From the NCBI RefSeq assembly GCF_029854195.1, contig NZ_CP122960.1:2052001-2116000 (forward strand): DNA of 64,000 bases, written 5' to 3'. The position numbers and the translations under genes were made by a program. The notes below the pieces were generated by a model. That model saw only the letters and a program-made list of their open reading frames with translations, ran no database searches and was not told the DNA's origin. Below, piece after piece: positions 42,768-50,512 of the stretch. Each line of letters begins with the position of its first letter. The stretch's first letter is position 1. This stretch comes from Amylibacter sp. IMCC11727. Its GTDB lineage: Bacteria > Pseudomonadota > Alphaproteobacteria > Rhodobacterales > Rhodobacteraceae.

Positions 42768-44786
42768 GTGGATATTTCAAACCTGAAAAAAGATCACCCG
42801 CAACACTGGAAAAACGCCGCTGCTCTGCGAATTTTGGCCGCTGACGCCGTTCATGCTGCCGCATCTGGCCACCAAGGCATGCCCATCGGCATGGCAGACG
42901 TTGCGACCGTGTTGTTTGAAAAGCACCTGAAATTTGATGCCAAAAACCCTGATTGGCCAGATCGCGACCGTTTCATCCTGTCCGCGGGTCACGGCTCCAT
43001 GCTCATCTACGGCCTGTTGCACCTGACAGGTTACGAAGACATGACCATGGATGAAATCCGCAACTTCCGTCAGTGGGGCGCGAAAACAGCGGGCCACCCT
43101 GAATACGGCCACGCCAAAGGCATCGAAACCACAACAGGTCCGCTTGGCCAAGGCATCGCAAATGCGGTTGGTATGGCAATGGCCGAACAATCCATGATGG
43201 CGCGCTACTCTAAAAAAGTTGTGGATCACCACACCTATGTGATCGCGGGCGACGGCTGCTTGATGGAAGGTGTCAGCCACGAAGCTATCGGCCTCGCTGG
43301 CAAACAAAAACTCGGCAAATTGATCGTACTTTGGGATGACAACAACATCTCCATAGACGGGGAAATCTCCATCTCTGACGTCACCGACCAACAAAAACGG
43401 TTCAAGGCTGCTGGCTGGTCCGTGTTTGAATGCGATGGACACGACCCTGTTGCAATCGACGAGGCGATTACTGCCGCCAAGAAAACCAACACACCATCTA
43501 TGATTGCCTGCAAAACCACCATCGCTGTTGGCGTTGAAGGTGTTGCCAATACAAACAAAGGCCACGGTTACGCGATCAAAGACGATCAACTGAAACAGAT
43601 GCGTGAATATTTTGATTGGCCCTACCCTGCTTTTGAAATCCCCGCAGATGTAAAATCCGCTTGGGAAGCCATCGGCTCACGCGGCGCAGCCGAGCGTGAA
43701 GCATGGGAAGAGCGTATGGCAGGCCTGTCCGAAAACCGCCAAGCCGATTTCCACCGTGTTATCGCAGGGGAACCGCACAAACGCCTTTCCGCTGTGATCA
43801 AACAACTGAAACGCAAGGTCTCAGAAGAGCAGCCCAAAAAAGCCACGCGCGCCTCGTCCCAAATGGCACTCGAAGTGATCAACCCGATCATGAAAGAAAC
43901 CATGGGTGGTTCTGCGGACCTGACGGGGTCGAACAATACCCTGACCGAAGGTTTGGGCTGGTTTGACGATGACAACCGCAAAGGCCGCCATGTGGCCTAC
44001 GGCATCCGTGAACACGGTATGGCCGCAGCGATGAACGGCATGGCTCTGCACGGCGGCGTACGCCCATACGGCGGCACATTCATGTGTTTCACCGATTATG
44101 CGCGCCCATCCATGCGTTTGGCGGCCCTGATGCAAATCCCAACGGTTTTTGTGATGACCCACGACAGCATCGGCCTTGGCGAAGATGGCCCAACCCACCA
44201 GCCGGTGGAACATCTGGCCATTTCACGCGCCACACCAAACACCTACGTGTTCCGCCCTGCGGATACGGTGGAAACGGCGGAAAGCTGGGAAATCGCCATG
44301 TCGTCGAAGAAAACACCTTCTGTTTTGTCTTTGACACGTCAGGGTGTCGCCACAGTGCGCACCAAGCACACAAACAAGAACCTCACCGCCCAAGGGGCCT
44401 ATGTTCTGGCTGAAAGCGAAGGCAAACGCCAAGCGATCATTATGGCCACAGGCTCCGAAGTGGAAATCGCACTCGAAGCCCGCGAAAAACTGCAAGCTAT
44501 CGGCATCGGCACACGTGTTGTCTCCATGCCGTGCTGGGAATTGTTCGAAGAACAAGACGAAAGCTACCGTCGCAAAATCCTGCCCCCTGGCCCTGTCCGC
44601 GTTGGCGTCGAAGCCGCCGTTCGCATGGGTTGGGACAAATGGCTCACTGGGGAACGCGGCAAAGCCAACAAAGCAGACTTTGTCGGCATGGACAGCTTTG
44701 GCGCCTCCGCCCCAGCAGAAGAGCTCTACGCCAACTTTGGCATCACCGCCGATGCCGTGGCAGAGCGCGTGAAGAACCTTCTTTAA
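42768..44786 (+). CDS. tkt: Transketolase
   Basis: 672 aa thiamine-diphosphate enzyme of the pentose phosphate and Calvin-type carbon exchange. Key segments: SGHQGMPIGMADV, GHGSMLIYGLLHLTGY, GDGCLMEGVSHEA (TPP motif GDG with downstream N), GIREHGMAAAMNG and the C-terminal LSLTRQGV. GTG start at 42768 (GTGGATATTTC) after AGAAAGGG. It begins the tkt-gap-pgk-aldolase run. Its stop codon lies in the first of two TTAACGTTAA repeats. Confidence 0.95.
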   Translation: MDISNLKKDHPQHWKNAAALRILAADAVHAAASGHQGMPIGMADVATVLFEKHLKFDAKNPDWPDRDRFILSAGHGSMLIYGLLHLTGYEDMTMDEIRNFRQWGAKTAGHPEYGHAKGIETTTGPLGQGIANAVGMAMAEQSMMARYSKKVVDHHTYVIAGDGCLMEGVSHEAIGLAGKQKLGKLIVLWDDNNISIDGEISISDVTDQQKRFKAAGWSVFECDGHDPVAIDEAITAAKKTNTPSMIACKTTIAVGVEGVANTNKGHGYAIKDDQLKQMREYFDWPYPAFEIPADVKSAWEAIGSRGAAEREAWEERMAGLSENRQADFHRVIAGEPHKRLSAVIKQLKRKVSEEQPKKATRASSQMALEVINPIMKETMGGSADLTGSNNTLTEGLGWFDDDNRKGRHVAYGIREHGMAAAMNGMALHGGVRPYGGTFMCFTDYARPSMRLAALMQIPTVFVMTHDSIGLGEDGPTHQPVEHLAISRATPNTYVFRPADTVETAESWEIAMSSKKTPSVLSLTRQGVATVRTKHTNKNLTAQGAYVLAESEGKRQAIIMATGSEVEIALEAREKLQAIGIGTRVVSMPCWELFEEQDESYRRKILPPGPVRVGVEAAVRMGWDKWLTGERGKANKADFVGMDSFGASAPAEELYANFGITADAVAERVKNLL

Positions 44787-44814
44787 CGTTAACATCCCGC
44801 TTTAACGTTAACAT
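44781..44814. repeat. Two direct copies of CTTTAACGTTAACAT
   Basis: The 15-mer occurs at 44781-44795 and 44800-44814, 19 bp centre to centre. Each contains the palindrome TTAACGTTAA with a central CG, as in LacI-type operators. The first copy includes the tkt stop codon. They lie 107-140 bp before gap. LacI-family regulators of central carbon metabolism (for example CceR in Rhodobacter) bind similar dyads; I cannot tell which protein acts here. Confidence 0.55.
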
Positions 44815-44826
44815 ACGCACCTAAAC

Positions 44827-44856
44827 AGACGCCCGATGGTTTCCATTCGGGCGTCT
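44827..44856 (+). terminator. Hairpin between tkt and gap
   Basis: AGACGCCCGA ... TCGGGCGTCT is a perfect 10-bp stem, with TGG/CCA able to extend it. No T tract. Partial terminator, or mRNA processing/stability structure. Confidence 0.5.
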
Positions 44857-44920
44857 TGCGTTTAGGCGGTGTCCCAATCACGTGCGCATCTCTGCGTCTT
44901 TCTTTGCTAAGGATATAAAA

Positions 44921-45922
44921 ATGGTTCTCAAGGTTGGTATCAACGGTTTTGGCCGCATCGGTCGCTCCACTCTGTCCCACATCATCGAAAGCGGACGTGA
45001 CGACATCCAAGTCGTCGCCATGAACGCAACTGGCCCCATCGAAACCACCGCGCACCTGCTGAAATACGACAGTGTACATGGTCGGTTCCAAGGCGACATC
45101 AAAGTGGCGGGCGATACTATGGATGTGGGCCAAGGCCCAATGCGCATGTTCTCCACCTACGACCCGACCGAACTGGATTGGGAAGGTGTCGACATCGTTT
45201 TGGAATGCTCAGGCAAATTCAACTCCAAAGAAGGCTCGCAAATCCACTTGGAGCGTGGCGCGAAACGCGTTCTGGTCTCAGCACCTGCTAAGAATGCCGA
45301 CAAAACAGTTGTTTACGGTGTAAACCACAACGCCTTGACCGAAGACGACCTTGTGGTGTCCAACGCTTCTTGCACAACCAACTGCTTGGCCCCGATCGCG
45401 AAAATCCTCAATGATGCAATCGGCATCGACAAAGGTTTCATGACAACGATCCACGCATACACAGGCGATCAGCCAACTCTTGATCGTCGTCACAAGGATC
45501 TCTATCGCGCCCGCGCAGCCGCCATGTCCATGATCCCAACAACAACAGGCGCAGCCAAGGCCGTTGGCCTCGTTATGCCAGAGCTGGCTGGCCGTCTCGA
45601 TGGGTCCGCGATCCGCGTTCCAACACCGAACGTATCCGCCATTGATCTGAACTTCATCCCAACACGCCCCACATCCGTTGAAGAAATCAACGGTGCCGTG
45701 CGCGCCGCCGCCAAAGACAGCATGGCGGGCATCGTGGAATACGTAGATGAACCCACCGTTTCCATCGACTATACACACAACACGCATTCTTCTAACTTTG
45801 CGTCCCTCCAGACCACAGTAATGGGCGGAAACCTTGTGCGCATCCTGTCTTGGTACGACAATGAATGGGGTTTCTCTTGCCGTATGGCCGACACAGCGGT
45901 AGCAATGGGCAAACTTATCTGA
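44921..45922 (+). CDS. gap: Glyceraldehyde-3-phosphate dehydrogenase, type I
   Basis: 333 aa. N-terminal NAD fold MVLKVGINGFGRIGRS, catalytic Cys151 in SNASCTTNCLAP, His in IHAYTGDQ, and C-terminal WYDNEWGFSCRM. Preferred start ATG 44921 because AAGGAT lies 8 nt upstream; an in-frame GTG at 44882 is poorer. Codon use is that of a highly expressed gene. Confidence 0.96.
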   Translation: MVLKVGINGFGRIGRSTLSHIIESGRDDIQVVAMNATGPIETTAHLLKYDSVHGRFQGDIKVAGDTMDVGQGPMRMFSTYDPTELDWEGVDIVLECSGKFNSKEGSQIHLERGAKRVLVSAPAKNADKTVVYGVNHNALTEDDLVVSNASCTTNCLAPIAKILNDAIGIDKGFMTTIHAYTGDQPTLDRRHKDLYRARAAAMSMIPTTTGAAKAVGLVMPELAGRLDGSAIRVPTPNVSAIDLNFIPTRPTSVEEINGAVRAAAKDSMAGIVEYVDEPTVSIDYTHNTHSSNFASLQTTVMGGNLVRILSWYDNEWGFSCRMADTAVAMGKLI

Positions 45923-45959
45923 TGGGTCCTGCCCGTCACCAGCACGGGTAGCACGCCAC

Positions 45960-46103
45960 ATGAACAATTCAGTCGCAGTCATTCTTGGTCTGTGTATCCT
46001 TGGATTGGTCGTGTTCGACTGGCGCGTCAATGACGCGGAATACATAATCTTGTGGGGCAAGCAATTGCTCCGCTTGATTGATTGGATAGCCTTCTGGCGA
46101 TAG
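45960..46103 (+). CDS. 47-aa membrane protein between gap and pgk
   Basis: Begins MNNSVAVILGLCILGLVVFD, then WRVNDAEYIILWGKQLLRLI and ends DWIAFWR. One transmembrane helix (about residues 4-19) followed by an amphipathic, Trp-rich stretch. It lies 37 nt after gap and 9 nt before pgk, on the same strand. The RBS is weak. No family recognised from sequence alone; position in a glycolytic operon is the main support. Confidence 0.55.
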   Translation: MNNSVAVILGLCILGLVVFDWRVNDAEYIILWGKQLLRLIDWIAFWR

Positions 46104-46112
46104 GAAATTTGT

Positions 46113-47297
46113 ATGACTTGGAAGACACTGGACGCGTTTGATCTGTCGGGTAAACGGGTGCTGACGCGCGTGGACATCAACGTTCCGATGAAAGATGGCA
46201 TTGTCACAGACACCACACGCATAGAACGGATTGTACCAACTGTGAAACACATCATCGCGTCTGGCGGTTCCGTTGTTTTGCTGGCCCACTTTGGCCGCCC
46301 AAAGGGCCAAGTTGTCCCAGAATTGTCCTTGTCGCAGTTGGTTCCCGCCTTGTCCGAGCATTTTGGCCAAGACGTTGTATTCGTCGAACGCCCATCCCGC
46401 GACTTTATTGATGCACAGGCGAAGGATGCTATCATTCTTGTGGAAAACACCCGTTTTTCCGCGATGGAAACCGAAAACGATCCCAAAATGGCAGGTTTTC
46501 TCGCCACCCTTGGCGATATCTACTGCAACGATGCGTTTTCCGCGGCGCACCGCGCCCATGCGTCCACCGCAGGCGTGGCCGAACACCTGCCCTCTTGCGC
46601 GGGTCGTTTGATGCAAGCCGAACTCGAAGCACTAGAAAACGCGCTGTCCAAACCAGAACACCCCGTTGTTGCCGTGGTTGGCGGGGCCAAAGTCTCTACC
46701 AAGATTGATCTGCTTGGCAATCTGATCCCCAAAGTCGATCAAATCATCATCGGCGGCGGCATGGCCAACACATTCCTCGCGGCCCAAGGCCACCCCGTTG
46801 GCAAATCCCTCTGCGAACATGATCTTTTGGACACGGCACGCGACATCATGGCTGCAGCCACCGCAGGAAACTGCGAACTGATCCTGCCAACAGATGTTGT
46901 ATCTGCCACCGAATTTGCTGCCAATGCGCCCCACACAACACACGCCGCATCCGCTTGCCCCGATGACGTGATGATCCTTGACGCAGGACCAGACAGCATC
47001 GCACGGATCAAATCTGTACTGGATGCGGCCAAAACACTCGTCTGGAACGGTCCACTGGGGGCGTTTGAAATTGAACCCTTTAACACCGCCACAGATGCCG
47101 CCGCTTTGCACGCAGCACAGCTGTCCAAAGCAGGTAAACTCCGCTCCGTCGCTGGCGGTGGTGACACTGTTGCGGCACTCAACACATCAGGTGCGGCCGA
47201 CGATTTCACCTATATTTCCACTGCTGGCGGGGCTTTCCTCGAATGGCTCGAAGGCAAAACCCTCCCAGGTGTCGCCGCGCTCGAAGCCAGCGCCTAA
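46113..47297 (+). CDS. pgk: Phosphoglycerate kinase
   Basis: 394 aa. MTWKTLDAFDLSGKRVLTRVDINVPMKDG with the substrate Arg/Asp, HFGRPKG, AVVGGAKVSTKIDLLGNLIPKVDQIIIGGGMANTFLAAQG, and the C-terminal nucleotide loop SVAGGGDTVAAL. AGGAAA precedes the ATG. Follows gap and a tiny gene, precedes the aldolase. Confidence 0.95.
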   Translation: MTWKTLDAFDLSGKRVLTRVDINVPMKDGIVTDTTRIERIVPTVKHIIASGGSVVLLAHFGRPKGQVVPELSLSQLVPALSEHFGQDVVFVERPSRDFIDAQAKDAIILVENTRFSAMETENDPKMAGFLATLGDIYCNDAFSAAHRAHASTAGVAEHLPSCAGRLMQAELEALENALSKPEHPVVAVVGGAKVSTKIDLLGNLIPKVDQIIIGGGMANTFLAAQGHPVGKSLCEHDLLDTARDIMAAATAGNCELILPTDVVSATEFAANAPHTTHAASACPDDVMILDAGPDSIARIKSVLDAAKTLVWNGPLGAFEIEPFNTATDAAALHAAQLSKAGKLRSVAGGGDTVAALNTSGAADDFTYISTAGGAFLEWLEGKTLPGVAALEASA

Positions 47298-47324
47298 TCC
47301 ACACAACACAGAACGGACATTCTC

Positions 47325-48218
47325 ATGACAAACGCCGCACAAACAAAACAAATGCAATCAGGCCCGGGCTTTATCGCAGCCCTTGATCAAAGCGGCGGTT
47401 CCACTCCCAAAGCGCTTGGCCTTTACGGCGTGTCAGAAGACGCCTATTCCAACGATGCCGAGATGTTCGACCTGATCCACGCGATGCGCGCGCGCATCGC
47501 CCAAGCCCCTGCATTTACGGGAGAAAAGGTTATCGGCGCCATCCTATTTGAAATGACAATGGACCGCGAAATCAACGGCAAACCCTCCGCCACATTCCTG
47601 TGGGAAGATCGCGGCGTTGTCCCATTCCTGAAGGTGGACAAAGGTTTGGAAGACGGCGCAAACGGCGTGAAAATGATGAAACCCATGCCCGATCTTGATG
47701 CCCTTCTGGATCGCGCCGTAGCCGCAGGCATTTTTGGCACAAAAATGCGTTCCGTCATTGATGCAGCCAACCAAGCAGGCATCGAGGCCATCGTTGCCCA
47801 GCAATTCGAAGTGGGCGCACAGATCACTGCCAAAGGCCTGATGCCGATCATCGAACCCGAAGTGAACATCACCATCGTGGATAAGGCCGAAGCCGAGGTG
47901 ATGCTGCTTGCCGCCCTCACCCGTCACCTCGACGCCCTACCCGAAGGTCAGCAGGTTATGCTCAAACTGACCCTGCCAGAGGTTGAAAACCTCTACAAAC
48001 CGCTGGTCGATCACCCTGCGGTTATGCGCGTCGTCGCTTTGTCAGGTGGTTATTCCCGGGACGAGGCCAACGCCCGCCTGTCCACCAACACTGGCATGAT
48101 CGCCAGCTTTAGCCGCGCTTTGACCGAAGGCCTGTCAGCGGGTCAAACGGACGATGAATTCAACGCGACCATCGCCGCCACAATCGACAGCATCGCAGCC
48201 GCTTCAAACGCAGGCTAG
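47325..48218 (+). CDS. Class I fructose-bisphosphate aldolase
   Basis: 297 aa, Schiff-base (lysine) aldolase that is metal independent. MQSGPGFIAALDQSGGSTPKAL is the N-terminal motif, with the catalytic-type Lys/Glu in VPFLKVDKGL and NGVKMMKPMP, and ALSGGYSRDEANARL late. This short class I form is found in many alphaproteobacteria. It is 27 nt after pgk. Confidence 0.92.
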   Translation: MTNAAQTKQMQSGPGFIAALDQSGGSTPKALGLYGVSEDAYSNDAEMFDLIHAMRARIAQAPAFTGEKVIGAILFEMTMDREINGKPSATFLWEDRGVVPFLKVDKGLEDGANGVKMMKPMPDLDALLDRAVAAGIFGTKMRSVIDAANQAGIEAIVAQQFEVGAQITAKGLMPIIEPEVNITIVDKAEAEVMLLAALTRHLDALPEGQQVMLKLTLPEVENLYKPLVDHPAVMRVVALSGGYSRDEANARLSTNTGMIASFSRALTEGLSAGQTDDEFNATIAATIDSIAAASNAG

Positions 48219-48240
48219 CGCGGAAAAAGCAAAAAATCTG

Positions 48241-48280
48241 CAAGTGATTCGTTTTAGGGATTCACAAAACGAATCACTTG
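48241..48280. repeat. 15-bp inverted repeat with three GANTC sites
   Basis: CAAGTGATTCGTTTT (48241-48255) and AAAACGAATCACTTG (48266-48280) are perfect inverted copies around a 10-nt loop AGGGATTCAC. GATTC occurs in the left arm and in the loop, GAATC in the right arm. It follows the aldolase stop and precedes ftsB by 54 bp. No T tract, so less like a terminator. Confidence 0.65.
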
Positions 48281-48333
48281 ATGTACGGTGATCTCAACCC
48301 GTCGACAAAGAACGGGTATGAGGACAGAGCATC

Positions 48334-48639
48334 GTGTTACAGCAAGGAAAAACTGGGTCGGCAATCGGATCTGTGATGTTATTCATCACAGCCATCGGAC
48401 TGATCGCCTATTTTGTTTTTGCCGCCGTTCAAGGTGACTATGGCCACTTCCGCCGTGTGCAAATCGAAGCCGACGAAGAAGCTTTGAAGGTACAACTGGC
48501 ACAACTCCATGCAGAACGTGCGACGCTAGAAAACAAGACCCGACGCCTATCAGACACTTACTTGGATCTGGATTTACTAGACGAACGGGCCCGCAGAGTA
48601 CTCGGCATGGCAAGAGGGGATGAAATCATCATCCAATAA
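48334..48639 (+). CDS. ftsB: Septum formation initiator FtsB/DivIC
   Basis: 101 aa bitopic inner-membrane protein of the divisome FtsQLB complex. One helix (about residues 11-31), then a coiled coil (VQIEADEEALKVQLAQLHAERATLEN), then DLDLLDERARRVLGMARGDEIII, the family C terminus. GTG start at 48334 with GAGGAC 9-10 nt upstream. A terminator follows. Confidence 0.93.
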   Translation: MLQQGKTGSAIGSVMLFITAIGLIAYFVFAAVQGDYGHFRRVQIEADEEALKVQLAQLHAERATLENKTRRLSDTYLDLDLLDERARRVLGMARGDEIIIQ

Positions 48640-48672
48640 CCCCCGAACGTTTATCAAGGTGCAAAAAATTCT

Positions 48673-48701
48673 GGCCGCTGCCCCAAGACAGCGGCCTTTT
48701 T
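48673..48701 (+). terminator. Terminator of ftsB
   Basis: GGCCGCTG-CCCCAAGA-CAGCGGCC followed by TTTTT; perfect 8-bp stem. Confidence 0.9.
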
Positions 48702-48784
48702 GCTGTCAAAATTGCAATTGCACTTAAATGAAGTAATAATGAAATCAATACTTTCGAATACTGCCGTTTTGAAAGGGTTCCAAA

Positions 48785-49384
48785 ATGAAACTGAATATAT
48801 GCAACAAAGTACTTATAAATTCTATCGCGATAACTCTGCTGATTGCATTCAATCTCTCAACTCCAACTCAAGTTATCGCTGACGGTCAGGATCCAAAAGA
48901 GATCAAAAAGACCCCCTTCGACCCAAGTCAAAAACTCAAAAGTCTAAACAGCGATCTGCGCATCTGCATAACTAAAGTTAAAGAGATGGAATTACAGCTC
49001 GCGTCTCTAAACAAAACCATCAAAATTGATACGCAACAATTAAATCGCGCCCGAAAAAACGAAAAAGACATCAAAGCTGCGCGTGACAATCAAGCCGCCT
49101 TAGCAAAAAAAGACACCAAACTACTCAAGAAAGGAGTCGACGCAAAGGGCAAGCCACTGTCCACCGAAGGCCGTGCAAAACTCCAGAACCGCCAAATTCT
49201 GACGAGCCGCGAAGCAAAACGCTTGGACGGCAAATACAAGCAAAGCCGTAAGGACACTAAAGTTGCTGACAGACGCCTTCGCACAACAAAGTCAGAGCAC
49301 AAAAAGCTGCGTTCAAAACACTTCCGCCAAATCAACAAGTGCGATGAAATTAGGCGCAAGATAGCCGCTGCAAAGAAAATCTAA
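48785..49384 (+). CDS. Secreted Lys-rich coiled-coil protein, unknown
   Basis: 199 aa with a signal peptide (VLINSIAITLLIAFNLSTPTQVIA, cleavage about residue 32). The mature part is nearly all Lys, Arg, Ala, Glu, Gln: RKNEKDIKAARDNQAALAKK, RRLRTTKSEHKKLRSKHFRQ. Two Cys in the mature protein (RICITK, NKCDEI) could pair. AAAGGG lies 8 nt upstream of the ATG. AT content and codon use (AAA, ATA, TTA) differ from the neighbours, and it breaks the usual ftsB-pdhA neighbourhood, so it looks like an acquired gene. No family recognised. Confidence 0.7.
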   Translation: MKLNICNKVLINSIAITLLIAFNLSTPTQVIADGQDPKEIKKTPFDPSQKLKSLNSDLRICITKVKEMELQLASLNKTIKIDTQQLNRARKNEKDIKAARDNQAALAKKDTKLLKKGVDAKGKPLSTEGRAKLQNRQILTSREAKRLDGKYKQSRKDTKVADRRLRTTKSEHKKLRSKHFRQINKCDEIRRKIAAAKKI

Positions 49385-49474
49385 TCAGTTTTGCCTCGCG
49401 AAATTACGAGCAGAATAGGCTTCGAAACGTCTTCTGAAAAAAACGGGTGCACTCGGGATGGGCTTAAGGTATAG

Positions 49475-49496
49475 TATAGTTTAATATTAAACTATA
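49475..49496. promoter_or_regulatory. Perfect 22-bp palindrome upstream of pdhA
   Basis: TATAGTTTAAT followed by its exact complement ATTAAACTATA; 11-bp arms, no spacer. It ends 3 nt before the ribosome site GGAG of pdhA and contains TATAGT, which could be a -10. A bound repressor would block the promoter or ribosome entry. No such symmetry is seen elsewhere in this part of the window. Candidate operator for PDH expression. Confidence 0.6.
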
Positions 49497-49511
49497 TTGG
49501 AGCCCTGCCCT

Positions 49512-50501
49512 ATGGCCACTGCGAAAAAGGCGAAGAAAGCCAATGTCTCTGCCGAAGAGCTGATGAACCACTACCGCGAGATGTTGATGATCCGCCGGTT
49601 TGAGGAAAAAGCAGGCCAGTTATACGGCATGGGTTTGATTGGCGGGTTCTGTCATCTTTACATTGGGCAAGAAGCTGTTGTCGTCGGGCTAGAGGCCGCT
49701 GCGAAGAAAGGCGATCAACGCATCACATCCTACCGCGATCACGGCCATATGTTGGCCTGTGGCATGGACCCAAAAGGCGTGATGGCCGAGCTGACAGGCC
49801 GCGAAGGTGGCTACTCAAAGGGAAAAGGCGGCTCTATGCACATGTTCTCCAAAGAGAAAAACTTCTACGGCGGCCACGGCATCGTGGCAGCCCAAGTCCC
49901 TCTCGGCGCGGGCCTTGCATTCGCAAACAAATACCGCGGCAACGACAATGTGTCCTTTGCCTATTTCGGGGATGGTGCCGCCAACCAAGGCCAAGTCTAC
50001 GAAACCTTCAACATGGCAAGCCTTTGGGAACTGCCTTGCATTTTTGTCATCGAAAACAACCAATACGCCATGGGCACATCCCTGCAACGTGGCTCTTCCA
50101 CACCTGAACTTTACACCCGTGGTGCTGCCTTTGGCATTCCTGGCGAAGCCGTGGATGGCATGGATGTTCTGGCCGTTAAGGAAGCAGGCGAACGGGCGGT
50201 AAAACACTGCCGCTCTGGCAAGGGCCCCTATATTTTGGAAATGAAAACATACCGCTACCGTGGTCATTCCATGTCTGACCCTGCAAAATACCGCACCCGC
50301 GAAGAAGTGCAAAAAATGAAAGCGGAACGCGATCCCATCGACCACATCCGCGACATGTTGGTGACAGGCAAACACGCCACCGAGGATGAGCTGAAAGCCA
50401 TCGACAAAGAGGTGAAGAAAATCGTTTCCGAAGCCGCAGATTTCGCATCCGAGAGCCCAGAACCCGCGCTCGAAGAACTCTACACAGACATTTACGCGTA
50501 A
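49512..50501 (+). CDS. pdhA: Pyruvate dehydrogenase E1 component, alpha subunit
   Basis: 329 aa TPP-dependent subunit. MLMIRRFEEKAGQLYGMGLIGGFCHLYIGQEAVVVG, then GDGAANQGQVYETFNMA (TPP-binding GDG..N), and YRYRGHSMSDPAKYRTREEV with the phosphorylation-loop Ser region. ATG 49512 follows GGAG by 11 nt. First gene of the operon pdhA-pdhB-small gene-pdhC. Confidence 0.96.
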   Translation: MATAKKAKKANVSAEELMNHYREMLMIRRFEEKAGQLYGMGLIGGFCHLYIGQEAVVVGLEAAAKKGDQRITSYRDHGHMLACGMDPKGVMAELTGREGGYSKGKGGSMHMFSKEKNFYGGHGIVAAQVPLGAGLAFANKYRGNDNVSFAYFGDGAANQGQVYETFNMASLWELPCIFVIENNQYAMGTSLQRGSSTPELYTRGAAFGIPGEAVDGMDVLAVKEAGERAVKHCRSGKGPYILEMKTYRYRGHSMSDPAKYRTREEVQKMKAERDPIDHIRDMLVTGKHATEDELKAIDKEVKKIVSEAADFASESPEPALEELYTDIYA

Positions 50502-50512
50502 GGACAAAACAC

